A stretch of DNA of 64,000 nt from an uncultured Oscillibacter sp. (GCA_910576865.1 CAJTKE010000002.1:124001-188000), one strand, 5' to 3'. Shown: positions 1 through 8,254, numbered from the stretch's first letter. Notes: generated from the letters alone by a model not told the origin. Numbers and translations are program-made.

Positions 1-432
1 GGACTCATCGAGCAGTACGAGATGGACGACGCCGAGGAGGCCATCATCATCATCGGCTCCTCCGCCGGAACGGCCCGGGAGGCCATCAGGCAGCTCCGGG
101 CCCAGGGCAAGAAAGTCGGCATGATCAAGATCCGGAGCTTCCGCCCCTTCCCGGCGGAGGAAATCGCCCAGGCCCTGAGGCACGTGAAAGCCTTCGCCGC
201 CATGGACAAGGACGACAGCTTCAACGCCCACTGCGGGCCCATCTTCGCGGAGACCTGCGCGGGGCTGTACGCAAACGGCGTCTCCGGCCCCAGGGGCATC
301 AGTTACATCTACGGCCTGGGAGGCCGGGACGTCCGTGTGGAGAGCATCCAGAAGGTCTTCGCCGATCTGGAGAAGATTGCCCAAACCGGGGACGTGGGCG
401 AAACCTGCCGTTACCTGGACGTGCGCGAGTAA
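1..432 (+). CDS. porA: Pyruvate:ferredoxin oxidoreductase alpha subunit, C-terminal part (partial at window edge)
   Basis: The frame is open from the first base, so the gene starts upstream. The visible 143 residues match the C-terminal part of the 2-oxoacid:ferredoxin oxidoreductase alpha subunit: a Rossmann-like stretch (IIIIGSSAGTAREAI) followed by the RSFRPFPAEEIAQAL segment seen in PorA. It would work with PorB to decarboxylate pyruvate to acetyl-CoA and reduce ferredoxin in the anaerobic cytoplasm. Its TAA stop overlaps the AAGGAGG ribosome-binding site of porB, so the two are translationally adjacent. The exact 2-oxoacid cannot be told from this fragment; pyruvate is favoured by the porB partner. 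Confidence 0.85.
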   Translation, partial: GLIEQYEMDDAEEAIIIIGSSAGTAREAIRQLRAQGKKVGMIKIRSFRPFPAEEIAQALRHVKAFAAMDKDDSFNAHCGPIFAETCAGLYANGVSGPRGISYIYGLGGRDVRVESIQKVFADLEKIAQTGDVGETCRYLDVRE

Positions 433-448
433 GGAGGGAACCGTCAAA

Positions 449-1381
449 ATGGCCTACAATCTGAAAGAAAACGTCATGAAGGAAGACCGCTTCGCCGGCG
501 GGCATCGGATGTGCGCGGGCTGCGGCTGTCCCATCGCGGTGCGGACGGTGCTCCGGGCCCTGGACCCGGAGGACCACGCCGTGGTCTGCTCCGCCACCAG
601 CTGCCTGGAGGTCTCCTCCTTCATGTACCCCTATACGTCCTACAAGGACAGCTTCATCCACAACGCCTTTGAGAACGCCGCCGCCACCCTTTCCGGCGTG
701 GAAACCGCCTACCGGGCCATGAAAAAGCGGGGAAAAATTGACGCCAGCTACAAATTCATCGCTTTCGGCGGAGACGGGGGAACCTATGACATCGGCTTCC
801 AGAGCCTCTCCGGCGCCATGGAGCGGGGGCACGATCTGGTCTATGTCTGCTATGACAACGAGGCCTACATGAACACGGGGATCCAGCGCTCCAGCTCCAC
901 CCCCCACTTCGCGGACACCACCACCACCCCGGTGGGCAAGGTGGTCCCCGGCAAGCCCCAGCAGAAGAAGAACCTGACCCGCATCATGGTGGCCCACGGG
1001 ATTCCCTATGTGGCCCAGACCACGTTCATCGGGAACTTCAAGGACATCTCCGAGAAGGCCCGCAGGGCCATCTACACCCCCGGCGCGGCGTTTTTGAACG
1101 TCATGGCCCCCTGCCCGAGAGGCTGGCGGTATCCCAGCGAGAAGCTGATGGAGATCACGAAGCTGGCCGTCGAGACCTGCGTGTGGCCCCTCTACGAGGT
1201 GGTGGAGGGAAAATACATCCTCAGCTACAAGCCCAAGAACAAGCTCCCGGTGGAGGAGTATCTGAGGCCCCAGGGCCGCTTCGCCCACATGTTCCAGCCC
1301 GGAAACGAGTGGATGGTGGAGGAGGTTCAGAAGGAGGTCGACCGCAACTGGGAGGACCTGCTGAAGCTCTGTGAGCTGTAA
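449..1381 (+). CDS. porB: Pyruvate:ferredoxin oxidoreductase beta subunit
   Basis: A 310-residue thiamine-diphosphate-binding subunit of the multi-subunit 2-oxoacid:ferredoxin oxidoreductase. Visible are the N-terminal cysteine cluster MCAGCGC (residues 21-27) expected to help ligate a 4Fe-4S cluster, the ThDP/Mg motif GGDGGTYDIG (107-116) followed by DNEAYMNTG (136-144), and a further Cys in NVMAPCPRGW. The start ATG lies 11 bases after an AAGGAGG site that overlaps the porA stop; a longer open frame upstream is out of frame with porA and is not used. Length fits the family. A strong terminator follows, so this is the last gene of the por operon. Confidence 0.93.
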   Translation: MAYNLKENVMKEDRFAGGHRMCAGCGCPIAVRTVLRALDPEDHAVVCSATSCLEVSSFMYPYTSYKDSFIHNAFENAAATLSGVETAYRAMKKRGKIDASYKFIAFGGDGGTYDIGFQSLSGAMERGHDLVYVCYDNEAYMNTGIQRSSSTPHFADTTTTPVGKVVPGKPQQKKNLTRIMVAHGIPYVAQTTFIGNFKDISEKARRAIYTPGAAFLNVMAPCPRGWRYPSEKLMEITKLAVETCVWPLYEVVEGKYILSYKPKNKLPVEEYLRPQGRFAHMFQPGNEWMVEEVQKEVDRNWEDLLKLCEL

Positions 1382-1402
1382 GCGCCCCGATATCAAGAGA
1401 AG

Positions 1403-1436
1403 AGGGAGGCCGTCGTGAGACGGCCTCCCTGATTTT
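1403..1436. terminator. Bidirectional terminator between porB and asnA
   Basis: A perfect 12-bp stem (1403-1414 with 1419-1430) closes a GTGA tetraloop and is followed by GATTTTA. It sits between two convergent genes and can serve both strands. Confidence 0.85.
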
Positions 1437-1448
1437 ACTCTGTGAGTT

Positions 1449-2456
1449 TTACAGCAATGTAATGCCCGCCTGTTCGCAGCCCTCCAGGGTCTCCCTGTCC
1501 CAGAGGCTGGCCTGGACCTCGCCGATGTGGCAGGCCCCCAGGAGCAGCATGCACACCCGGCTCATGCCGATGCCGCCGCCGATGGACTGGGGCAGCTCCC
1601 CGTTCAGCAGCATCTGGTGGAAGGGCAGCTTCCGCCGCTCATCGCACCCGGCGGCGGTGAGCTGGCGGTCCATGGCGGCCGCGTCCACCCGGATGCCCAT
1701 GGAGGAGACCTCGAAGGCCCGCTGGAGGGTGGGGTTCCACATGAGGATGTCCCCGTTGAGCTCCCAGTCGTCGTAGTCCGGGGCCCGGCCGTCGTGGCGC
1801 CGGCCGGATTTCAGGGTCCTGCCGATCTGCATGAGGAAGACCGTCCGGTGCTTCCGGCAGACCTCCGTCTCCCGGTCAGCGGGCTCCAGGTTCGGATAGC
1901 GGTCCTCCAGCTCCTGGGTGGTGATGAAATACACGTCCCGGTCGGGCCGGAAGCCGAGGGCGGGGAAGTGGTTCCGGAGCACCGAGGCGGTGTCGCACAG
2001 GGCCCCCACGATGTCCCGGACCGTGTCTTTCAGGTACTGGGTATTCCGATCCTTCTGACCGATGTGCTTCTCCCAGTCCCACTGGTCCACGTAGATGGAG
2101 TGGAGATTGTCCACGATTTCGTCCCGGCGGATGGCGTTCATGTCGGTGAAAAGGCCCATTCCCTGGGGAAACTCATAGCGCTTCAGGGCCAGACGCTTCC
2201 ACTTGGCCAGGGAGTGGACCACCTGCCCCTCGGTGCCCACGTCGGGGATGTCGAAGGAGACGGGGCGCTCCACGCCGTTGAGGTCGTCGTTCAGTCCGGT
2301 GCGCCCGTCCACGAACAGGGGGGCGGAGACCCGGTGGAGGTTCAGCCTGAGGGTGAGGTTCCGCTGGAAATCCTCGTGGATGAGCTCGATGGCCCGCTGG
2401 AGCTCGTTGTTGCTCAGGGGCATTTTGTAGCCCTGGGGGATGGTGAGCTTGCTCAT
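1449..2456 (-). CDS. asnA: Aspartate--ammonia ligase (AsnA type)
   Basis: A 335-residue class-II-tRNA-synthetase-like asparagine synthetase that makes asparagine from aspartate, ammonia and ATP. The whole chain reads as AsnA: GLNDDLNGVERPVSFDIP near residues 54-71, the DQWDWEKHI block, and the C-terminal GGGIGMSRVCMLLL class II motif 3. Length is typical (about 330). It lies 63 bp downstream of gltX on the same strand with no terminator between, so the two may be cotranscribed. An AAAGGA site precedes the ATG. Confidence 0.95.
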   Translation of the reverse strand: MSKLTIPQGYKMPLSNNELQRAIELIHEDFQRNLTLRLNLHRVSAPLFVDGRTGLNDDLNGVERPVSFDIPDVGTEGQVVHSLAKWKRLALKRYEFPQGMGLFTDMNAIRRDEIVDNLHSIYVDQWDWEKHIGQKDRNTQYLKDTVRDIVGALCDTASVLRNHFPALGFRPDRDVYFITTQELEDRYPNLEPADRETEVCRKHRTVFLMQIGRTLKSGRRHDGRAPDYDDWELNGDILMWNPTLQRAFEVSSMGIRVDAAAMDRQLTAAGCDERRKLPFHQMLLNGELPQSIGGGIGMSRVCMLLLGACHIGEVQASLWDRETLEGCEQAGITLL

Positions 2457-2519
2457 GTGATAAAACCAGTCCTTTTTTGAATTGATAATGGATAATTGAT
2501 CATGGAAAATGTCTCCCTG

Positions 2520-4010
2520 TCAGGCGCTCAGCTTTTCAAGGCCGGAACGGAGGCGGCGGAGGGTCTCCTCTTTACCCAGGATGTGGCAGATCTCCACGGC
2601 GCCGCCGGGGGTCACCTGCCGGCCCGCCGCCGCGATGCGTACGGGCCACATCAGCGTGGCGTTCTTCACGCCAAGACGCTCCGCAAGGCCGATGAGGCAG
2701 TCGTGGACGGAATCCTGGGTCCAGTCCGCCAGGGCCTCCAGGGCGGGGACGGCGGCCTCCAGCATCCGTTTGGAGACCTCGCTGTCGGTCTTGGATTTCT
2801 TGTTGGTGAAGAGAGCCGTGTCGTAGTCGGGCAGCGCGTCGAAGAAGTCCACCTTCTCCGGGATGTCCGTCAGCTTCTCGCACCGGGCCTGGAGCAGGGC
2901 GGCCACCGCCGCCGGGTCGATGGCGGGGTTCTTCACCGTCTGCCGGATGTAGGGCCCGGCGGTTTTGGCGAAGTCCTCGGGAGACATGGCCCGCAGATAC
3001 TGGGCGTTGAAATAGGTCAGCTTGTCGATGTCGAAGATGGCGGGGGATTTGGAGATGCCCGCGATGTCAAAGGCCTCCACCAGCTCCTCCAGGGAGAAAA
3101 TCTCCTGCTCGCTGCGCTCCCCCTTGGGGGCCCAGCCAAGCAATGCCACGTAGTTCAGCACGGCGGGGGTCAGGTAGCCCTGGGCGATCAGGTCCTCATA
3201 GGAGGGGTCCCCGTGGCGCTTGCTCATCTTGTTGTGCTGGTCCCGCATGACGGGGGAGCAGTGGACGTAGGTGGGGATGTCCCAGCCGAAAGCCTCGTAC
3301 AGGAGATTGTATTTCGGGGCGGAGGAGAGGTATTCGCTGCCCCGGACCACGTGGGTGATGCCCATCAGGTGGTCGTCCACCACGTTGGCGAAGTTGTAGG
3401 TGGGCAGGCCGTCCCGCTTCAGGAGAACCTGATCGTCCAGGGTCTTGTTCTCCACGGTGATGTCGCCGAAGCTCACGTCGTGGAAGGTGGTGGTCCCCTC
3501 CTGGGGGATGCGCTGGCGGATGACGTAGGGCATGCCCGCCATGAGGTTGGCGTCGATTTCCTCCTGGGAGAGATCCCGGCAGGGGTCCGCCGCCCGGTCA
3601 AAGTTTCCGCTGTCCTCCTCGGACTCGGTTTTCTCGCAGAAGCAGTAGTAGGCCGCGCCCTTTTCCACCAGGAGCTTCGCGTACTTCCCGTAGAGGTCCC
3701 GCCGCTCCGACTGGATGTAGGGTCCCGTGGGGCCGCCCACGTCGGGGCCCTCGTCGTGGGTCAGGCCGCACTCCGCCATGGTGCGGTAGATGACGTCCGT
3801 GGCGCCCTCCACCAGACGGCCCTGGTCCGTGTCCTCAATGCGGAGGATGAAGGTGCCGTGGTGGTGCCGGGCGATGAGCCAGGTGTACAGGGCGGTGCGG
3901 AGATTGCCCACGTGCATGTAGCCCGTGGGGGAGGGGGCGAAGCGGGTGCGGACGGAGCCCTTGGGAATGCGGGCCTCCATGTCCTCAAAAAAACGGCTGT
4001 CGGTCGCCAT
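2520..4010 (-). CDS. gltX: Glutamyl-tRNA synthetase
   Basis: A 496-residue class I aminoacyl-tRNA synthetase. The HIGH-type motif appears as HVGN (residues 33-36, in SPTGYMHVGNLRTA) and the KMSKR loop (NKMSKRHGDPS) near residue 260. It charges tRNA-Glu, and in organisms without GlnRS often tRNA-Gln as well; this window cannot settle that. The first ATG (MATDSRFF) follows an AGGTTCT sequence; a second Met at residue 11 is possible. A consensus-like promoter lies about 60 bp upstream. It heads a gltX-asnA pair. Confidence 0.95.
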   Translation of the reverse strand: MATDSRFFEDMEARIPKGSVRTRFAPSPTGYMHVGNLRTALYTWLIARHHHGTFILRIEDTDQGRLVEGATDVIYRTMAECGLTHDEGPDVGGPTGPYIQSERRDLYGKYAKLLVEKGAAYYCFCEKTESEEDSGNFDRAADPCRDLSQEEIDANLMAGMPYVIRQRIPQEGTTTFHDVSFGDITVENKTLDDQVLLKRDGLPTYNFANVVDDHLMGITHVVRGSEYLSSAPKYNLLYEAFGWDIPTYVHCSPVMRDQHNKMSKRHGDPSYEDLIAQGYLTPAVLNYVALLGWAPKGERSEQEIFSLEELVEAFDIAGISKSPAIFDIDKLTYFNAQYLRAMSPEDFAKTAGPYIRQTVKNPAIDPAAVAALLQARCEKLTDIPEKVDFFDALPDYDTALFTNKKSKTDSEVSKRMLEAAVPALEALADWTQDSVHDCLIGLAERLGVKNATLMWPVRIAAAGRQVTPGGAVEICHILGKEETLRRLRSGLEKLSA

Positions 4011-4070
4011 AGAAGAACCTCCGTGTCAAGCCGGGAAAGCCCCGGCGGGTTTTGGTGGTGAGATATTGCC

Positions 4071-4099
4071 ATTATCCACGCTTTGGGGGGAAAAGTCAA
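4071..4099 (-). promoter_or_regulatory. Promoter for gltX-asnA
   Basis: Minus-strand TTGACT (4094-4099), 17-bp spacer, GATAAT (4071-4076), about 60 bp upstream of the gltX start codon. Confidence 0.6.
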
Positions 4100-4185
4100 G
4101 GCCGGCGGAATTGTTTCCCAACCCTTTTTGCCAGATATGCTGAAAAGCCGCCGCCGTAAGCCTTGGCTTTCAGTCCCTTCGTCAC

Positions 4186-4214
4186 TTGCAAAGGGGAAGG
4201 GGGCTTGTTAGAAT
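4186..4214 (+). promoter_or_regulatory. Promoter for the HAD phosphatase gene
   Basis: TTGCAA (4186-4191), 17-bp spacer, TAGAAT (4209-4214), 62 bp upstream of the chosen start codon. Confidence 0.55.
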
Positions 4215-4276
4215 ATTCAATTGGAATCATCAAAAAGAACCCCTTCACCATACCGAAGATTGATTATGAGGTGCGT

Positions 4277-4939
4277 ATGTATCATACCGTGATTTTCGAC
4301 CTGGACGGGACCCTGCTGGACACCATCGAGGATCTGGCCGCCGCCGGGAACTGGGTCTGCCGCCGCAACGGCTGGCCGGAGCACTCGGCGGAGGCGTTCA
4401 AGGCCATGGTGGGCCACGGCATTCCCAATCTGGTTTCCCGGTTCTCCCCCGAGGACTGCCAGAGCCCCCTGATTTTGATGAACTCCCTCTCCCAGTTCAG
4501 CGAGTACTACGGGCAGCACAACATGGACGCCACCAGGCCCTATCCCGGCGTCCCGGAGCTGCTGGGGCGGCTGAGGAACGCCGGGGTTCAGATGGCCGTC
4601 TACTCCAACAAGGCGGACGGCTTCAGCCGGGAGATCATCGACCACTACCTGCCGGGCCTCTTCGATCTGGTCCGGGGGAAGGTGGACGGCGTGCCCGTGA
4701 AGCCGGACCCCACGGGCATCCACAACATCATGGGGGAGCTGGGCGCCCGGCCGGAGGACACCCTCTTCGTGGGGGACAGCGCCACGGACATCAAAACCGG
4801 GCACAACGCCGGGCTGAAGGCCTGCGGCGTCACCTGGGGCTTCCGGCCCCGGGCCTCTCTGGAGGAGGCCGGGGCGGACCGGCTGGCGGACACCATGGAG
4901 GAGCTGGAGTCCGCCATTCTGGAGGGACCATGGTCCTGA
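4277..4939 (+). CDS. gph: HAD-family phosphatase (phosphoglycolate phosphatase-like)
   Basis: A 220-residue HAD-superfamily hydrolase. Motif I is FDLDGTLLDT (catalytic Asp8 and Asp10), motif II is in the AVYSNKADG segment, and motifs III/IV are PVKPDPTG and FVGDSATDIKTGHNAGL. The cap sequence resembles Gph/PGMB-type phosphatases, so phosphoglycolate is a plausible but unproven substrate. The ATG at 4277 was chosen because a GAGGTG site precedes it and the motif I beta strand begins there; the frame is open 38 codons further upstream. Its end overlaps the next gene by 10 bases, suggesting coupling. Confidence 0.85.
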   Translation: MYHTVIFDLDGTLLDTIEDLAAAGNWVCRRNGWPEHSAEAFKAMVGHGIPNLVSRFSPEDCQSPLILMNSLSQFSEYYGQHNMDATRPYPGVPELLGRLRNAGVQMAVYSNKADGFSREIIDHYLPGLFDLVRGKVDGVPVKPDPTGIHNIMGELGARPEDTLFVGDSATDIKTGHNAGLKACGVTWGFRPRASLEEAGADRLADTMEELESAILEGPWS

Positions 4940-5316
4940 CGTTCGATCAGGCGGGGGACCTGCTGGACGAGCTGGCGGAGGCCTTCCCGGAGGCCCTGTT
5001 CGAGGGTCTCAACGGCGGCGTCCATCTGGTGGAGGACGCCCTGCCGGACCCGGAGTTCCCCCAGGCGGAGCTGTATATCATGGGGGAGTACCACGAGGAC
5101 CTGCTGGGCCGGTATATCAATCTGTACTACGGCTCCTTCGCCGCGGCGGCGGAGCGGGAGGAGTGGACGGAGGAGGACTGGCGGGCGGAGCTCCGCCAGA
5201 CCCTGTCCCATGAGCTGACCCACCACATGGAGGGCCGCAGCGGCCTCCACGCCCTGGACGACAAGGACGAGGCGGAGCTGGAGGCCTGGAGGGCGGAGTA
5301 CGGAGAACAAGAGTGA
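4930..5316 (+). CDS. Small zinc-dependent metallopeptidase-like protein
   Basis: A 128-residue acidic protein with an HExxH zincin motif, HELTHH (residues 94-99), preceded by an ELRQTLSHEL helix and followed by acidic residues that could supply the third ligand. It resembles the minimal zincin-like metallopeptidase families often found as single domains in Firmicutes. There is no signal peptide or membrane segment, so it should be cytoplasmic. The start overlaps the preceding phosphatase by 10 bases. The substrate is unknown and I do not assign a named gene. Confidence 0.75.
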   Translation: MVLTFDQAGDLLDELAEAFPEALFEGLNGGVHLVEDALPDPEFPQAELYIMGEYHEDLLGRYINLYYGSFAAAAEREEWTEEDWRAELRQTLSHELTHHMEGRSGLHALDDKDEAELEAWRAEYGEQE

Positions 5317-5320
5317 AGAA

Positions 5321-5352
5321 AAACCGGAAGGGAATTTCCCTTCCGGTTTTCG
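5321..5352. terminator. Bidirectional terminator
   Basis: A perfect 13-bp stem (5321-5333 with 5337-5349), ATT loop, flanked by A-run and T-run, between convergent genes. Confidence 0.85.
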
Positions 5353-5355
5353 CGT

Positions 5356-5874
5356 CTATTTGGTGGGGAAGCCGAACCGGTCCCGCATGTCGAAGAGGAA
5401 CCGGAGAAAGCTCTCCGGATAGGGGATGAAGGTCCCCTGCCGCAGCATGCCCAGGACCTCCTCCAGAGACGCCCAGCGGACATCCCGGACTTCCTCCCTC
5501 TGGAGGGTCAGCTCCTCCAACCGGAGGTCCCGGATGAGGATGTAGAAGTCGTCAAAGCCGCCGTCGAAGTTCACCGTCACCGAGGGTCGGAGGCCGCTGA
5601 GGTCCAGGGGATAACCCAGCTCCTCCCGAAACTCCCGCTCCGCCCCCCGGCGGCTGTCCTCCCCGGCGTCCACGCCGCCGCCCACGGACACGTCCCAGAG
5701 ATTCGGGAAAATGACCTTTTCCGGCGTCCGCCGCTGAATCAGCAGCCGCCCCCGGCTGTCGAAGACGCAGACATGGACCACCATCCGGTACTCGCCGGGG
5801 CCCTTTCTGGCGCTCCGCTCCGCCGTCCTCCCCAGGGGGAGGCGGTTTTCATCGTATAAATCCACCAGCTCCAT
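5356..5874 (-). CDS. NUDIX hydrolase
   Basis: A 172-residue protein with a complete Nudix box (residues 66-88): G, then E72, RE at 80-81, EE at 84-85 and G87, matching GX5EX7REUXEEXGU. The N-terminus (ELVDLYDENRLPLG) resembles Nudix proteins of the isopentenyl-diphosphate-isomerase-like branch, which often hydrolyse nucleoside diphosphate derivatives; the true substrate is unknown. The ATG at 5874 is preceded by AGGGAGG; an in-frame GTG five codons upstream overlaps that site and is less likely. It is the last gene of the yedF operon. Confidence 0.88.
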   Translation of the reverse strand: MELVDLYDENRLPLGRTAERSARKGPGEYRMVVHVCVFDSRGRLLIQRRTPEKVIFPNLWDVSVGGGVDAGEDSRRGAEREFREELGYPLDLSGLRPSVTVNFDGGFDDFYILIRDLRLEELTLQREEVRDVRWASLEEVLGMLRQGTFIPYPESFLRFLFDMRDRFGFPTK

Positions 5875-5885
5875 GACGTCCTCCC

Positions 5886-6059
5886 TCACTGCCTCGCCGC
5901 CGTCTTGTAGTCCCCGCCGGGGCGGTAGAAGGGGCAGGCGGTGTTGGTCCCCTTCAAAAAGCGCTCCATCTCGTCCTCGTCCAGGTCCATGGTGCAGACA
6001 AAGGACTCCAGCTCCTCGTCGTAGTCATACGAGACGCAGTCCTCGCAGATGTTGGCCAT
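5886..6059 (-). CDS. DUF6472-like small cysteine-containing protein
   Basis: A 57-residue ORF beginning MANICEDC, with an N-terminal CxxC (Cys5, Cys8), an acidic LDEDEM segment and a CPFYRPGGDYK C-terminus. This spacing (CxxC, YDYDE, LDEDEMxxF, CPFY) matches my recollection of DUF6472, small proteins common in Clostridia; function unknown, possibly metal-binding. A GAGGTGAT ribosome-binding site overlaps the stop codon of the DUF3343 gene, and the start lies 13 bp past that stop. It ends 11 bp before the NUDIX start. Confidence 0.75.
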   Translation of the reverse strand: MANICEDCVSYDYDEELESFVCTMDLDEDEMERFLKGTNTACPFYRPGGDYKTAARQ

Positions 6060-6072
6060 ACAGCATCACCTC

Positions 6073-6309
6073 TCAGAGGATGATAGCATAAATTCCGTCC
6101 ACATCCAAGTGTTTTTTCATCACCAGTTCCTCCAGGGCCTCCCGGCTGTCCGGCGGCGCGGCCCAGCACAGGCCGCAGCCGGCGGTGACGCTCCGGGGCA
6201 CCGGAATCAGACGGCCCGGAAGGCCAGACCCTTTGCAGGCGGCCTCCATGGCCATGGCTCCCGCCGTGGTGCGGAAGGTGACCACGCATTTCTCCGTTCG
6301 CTCCCTCAT
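6073..6309 (-). CDS. DUF3343 protein, putative Se/S carrier-like
   Basis: A 78-residue protein that reads as DUF3343: VVTFRTTAGAMAMEAACK, then GLPGRLIPVPRSVTAGCGLCW with the conserved Cys residues. The family has been proposed as a sulfur or selenium carrier because it neighbours selD, yedF and csd-type genes. Here it overlaps the upstream cysteine desulfurase gene by 4 bases (ATGA) and is followed by the DUF6472 gene. The putative carrier cysteines lie in the TAGCGLC segment. The function is inferred from context, not demonstrated. Confidence 0.85.
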   Translation of the reverse strand: MRERTEKCVVTFRTTAGAMAMEAACKGSGLPGRLIPVPRSVTAGCGLCWAAPPDSREALEELVMKKHLDVDGIYAIIL

Positions 6310-7454
6310 GCCTCCGCCGCCTCCTGGGCCAGGACGCGGACCGCCTCCGCGGCTTGGTCCGTCTCCTCCTCCGTGTTGAAGTACGACCAGGAGAACCGGA
6401 CGGCCCCCTGGTCCTCCGTCCCCAGGGCGCGGTGGAGCCGGGGGGCGCAGTGGGCCCCCGGGCGGGTGGCGATGCCGAAGCGCTCCGCCAGCTCGTCGGA
6501 GACCTGGGCGGAGTCCAGAGTTCCGATGTTCAGCGTCACAATGGGGGCCCGGACGGGGGCGTCAAAGTCACCGTAGACCGTCACCCCCGGAAGGTCCCGG
6601 ATTGCCTCATAAAACCGGCGGGCCAGGGCGTCTTCCCGGGCGTGGACGGCCTCGACACCGGTCTCGTTCAGAAAGTCCAGGGCGGCGTTGAGCCCCGCCA
6701 GACCGTGGCCGTTGAGGGTCCCCGCCTCCAGGCGGGTGGGGTACTCGGCGGGCTGGGTCTCGGAGTAGCTCTGAACCCCGGTGCCCCCCACGGCGAAGGG
6801 CCGAACCTCCAGTCCCTCCCGGAGGCACAGTCCCCCGGTGCCCTGGGGGCCCAGGAGGCTCTTGTGGCCTGTAAAGCAGAGGGCGCTGACACCCATTGCC
6901 CCCATGTTGATAGGAAGGACCCCCGCCGTCTGGGAGGCGTCCAGAATGAAGAGCAGGCCGTGCTCCCCGGCGAAGTTTCCCACCCGCTGGATGTCCACCG
7001 CGTCCCCCGTCAGGTTGGAGGCGTGGGTGCAGACTACGGCCTTTGTCTCCGGACGGAGGAGGCGCTCAAACCCGCCGTAGTCCAGCCGCCCGCGCCTGTC
7101 CGCCGGGACGAAGTCCACCGCCGCCCCCGCGTCCCGGAGGCGGTACAGGGGCCGGAGGACGGAGTTGTGCTCCAGGTCCGTGGAAATGATGTGGTCCCCC
7201 GGGCCCAGCAGGCCGCTGATGGCGATGTTCAGGGCCTGGGTGGAGTTCTGGGTGAAGCAGACGTGGTCCGCCCGGGGGCAGCCCAGCAGGGCGGCCAGCT
7301 TCTCCCGGGTCTCGTAGATGGTCCGGGCCGCCGACAGGGCCCCCTCGTGTCCCCCCCGGCCGCAGTTGCCGTAGGAGGACAGGGCCTCCAGAACAGCCCG
7401 GGCCACGGCGGGGGGCTTGGTCCGGGTGGTGGCGGCGTTGTCCAGGTAGATCAC
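6306..7454 (-). CDS. Cysteine desulfurase family protein (class V aminotransferase)
   Basis: A 382-residue PLP enzyme. The N-terminal MIYLDNAATTRTKPPAV, the PLP lysine in FTGHKS (Lys198) and a candidate persulfide cysteine in RPGAHCAPRLH (Cys336) are all present. The sequence is closest in feel to the EF2568-type subfamily that sits beside yedF and selD in selenium-dependent molybdenum hydroxylase loci, rather than to housekeeping IscS/NifS. It would release S (or Se) from cysteine or selenocysteine for a carrier. It overlaps yedF upstream and the DUF3343 gene downstream by 4 bases each, a tightly coupled operon. Confidence 0.87.
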   Translation of the reverse strand: MIYLDNAATTRTKPPAVARAVLEALSSYGNCGRGGHEGALSAARTIYETREKLAALLGCPRADHVCFTQNSTQALNIAISGLLGPGDHIISTDLEHNSVLRPLYRLRDAGAAVDFVPADRRGRLDYGGFERLLRPETKAVVCTHASNLTGDAVDIQRVGNFAGEHGLLFILDASQTAGVLPINMGAMGVSALCFTGHKSLLGPQGTGGLCLREGLEVRPFAVGGTGVQSYSETQPAEYPTRLEAGTLNGHGLAGLNAALDFLNETGVEAVHAREDALARRFYEAIRDLPGVTVYGDFDAPVRAPIVTLNIGTLDSAQVSDELAERFGIATRPGAHCAPRLHRALGTEDQGAVRFSWSYFNTEEETDQAAEAVRVLAQEAAEA

Positions 7455-8068
7455 GGCTTGACCACCTTGCCCGCTCCCGCCAGCTTCTCCACAATGGAAT
7501 ACATGTTGGTGACGCTCCCCACCGCCAGGGCCTCCGTCAGTCCGTAGTGATTCAGGCAGGTGCCGCAGGTGAGGATCTCCACCCCCTGGGCCTCCAGGTT
7601 TTTCAGGTCCTCCAGGGAGTCGGAGCCCCGGCAGGTGAGGCGGGCCCCGCCGTTGTAGAAGAGCATGGTCTTCGGCAGCTCCGGCAGCTGGCCCACGGCG
7701 AAGAGGAAGCCCTTCATCAGCGCCTTCCCCAGCTCATCGGAGCCCCGGCCCATGACGGCGGTATCCACCGCCACGACAAGGTTCCCCCGCTGGTCCGGGG
7801 CGCAGGTCAGGGGCGGTTCCTCCAGGGGGGCCTCCCCGGCGGGGTCCGTCACCTCCATGGTGACCACGAACTCCTTTTCTCCCAGCTTCTCGGACCTCGC
7901 CGCCAGCTTGTGCCCGGAGGCCATCCGGGTCAGGTTCTGCACGGCGATCTCATTGTCCACGTGGACCTCCAGGATTCCCGGCTCGGTCATCTCCCGCAGG
8001 GCCCGGGTGGCCTTCACCACCGGAATGGGGCACTGCTCGCCCACGGCGTTCACAACGATTGTTTTCAT
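7451..8068 (-). CDS. yedF: Sulfurtransferase-like selenium metabolism protein YedF
   Basis: A 205-residue two-domain protein. The N-terminal SirA/TusA domain carries the CPxP motif (CPIP, Cys13) and the C-terminal DsrE-like domain carries LTCGTC (Cys168, Cys171). This domain pair is the selenium-associated YedF type. Two ATGs compete: 8074 directly abuts GGAGGT, whereas 8068 has a 6-base spacing and is preferred. It leads an operon with a cysteine desulfurase and DUF3343. No selD, selA or selB is visible here, so selenium versus sulfur use cannot be decided. Confidence 0.88.
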   Translation of the reverse strand: MKTIVVNAVGEQCPIPVVKATRALREMTEPGILEVHVDNEIAVQNLTRMASGHKLAARSEKLGEKEFVVTMEVTDPAGEAPLEEPPLTCAPDQRGNLVVAVDTAVMGRGSDELGKALMKGFLFAVGQLPELPKTMLFYNGGARLTCRGSDSLEDLKNLEAQGVEILTCGTCLNHYGLTEALAVGSVTNMYSIVEKLAGAGKVVKP

Positions 8069-8114
8069 ATCCATACCTCCGTCCTCCGCCCCGGGGGCGG
8101 ATGTTGTCCCCTCC

Positions 8115-8143
8115 ATTGTACCGCCGGAGGCGGCGGAACGCAA
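8115..8143 (-). promoter_or_regulatory. Promoter of the yedF operon
   Basis: Minus-strand TTGCGT (8138-8143), 17-bp spacer, TACAAT (8115-8120), 46 bp upstream of the yedF start. The spacer is a GC-rich near-palindrome. Confidence 0.6.
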
Positions 8144-8188
8144 GGGTTGTTTTTTGCGAAGAATACCGATGGGATTTTGGAAAAGCCC

Positions 8189-8218
8189 TTGACAGGGCGG
8201 GAAGGAGGCGGCTACAAT
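8189..8218 (+). promoter_or_regulatory. Promoter of lysA
   Basis: TTGACA (8189-8194), 18-bp spacer, TACAAT (8213-8218), 36 bp upstream of the lysA start. Near-perfect vegetative sigma consensus, divergent from the yedF promoter about 45 bp away. Confidence 0.75.
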
Positions 8219-8254
8219 GGGAAAATCAGATTACAAAAGATGCGAGGTCGTTTT

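Noticed and set aside
7547..8254. 236-codon in-frame extension upstream of lysA
   Set aside because: Antisense to the yedF operon and upstream of the lysA promoter at 8189-8218.
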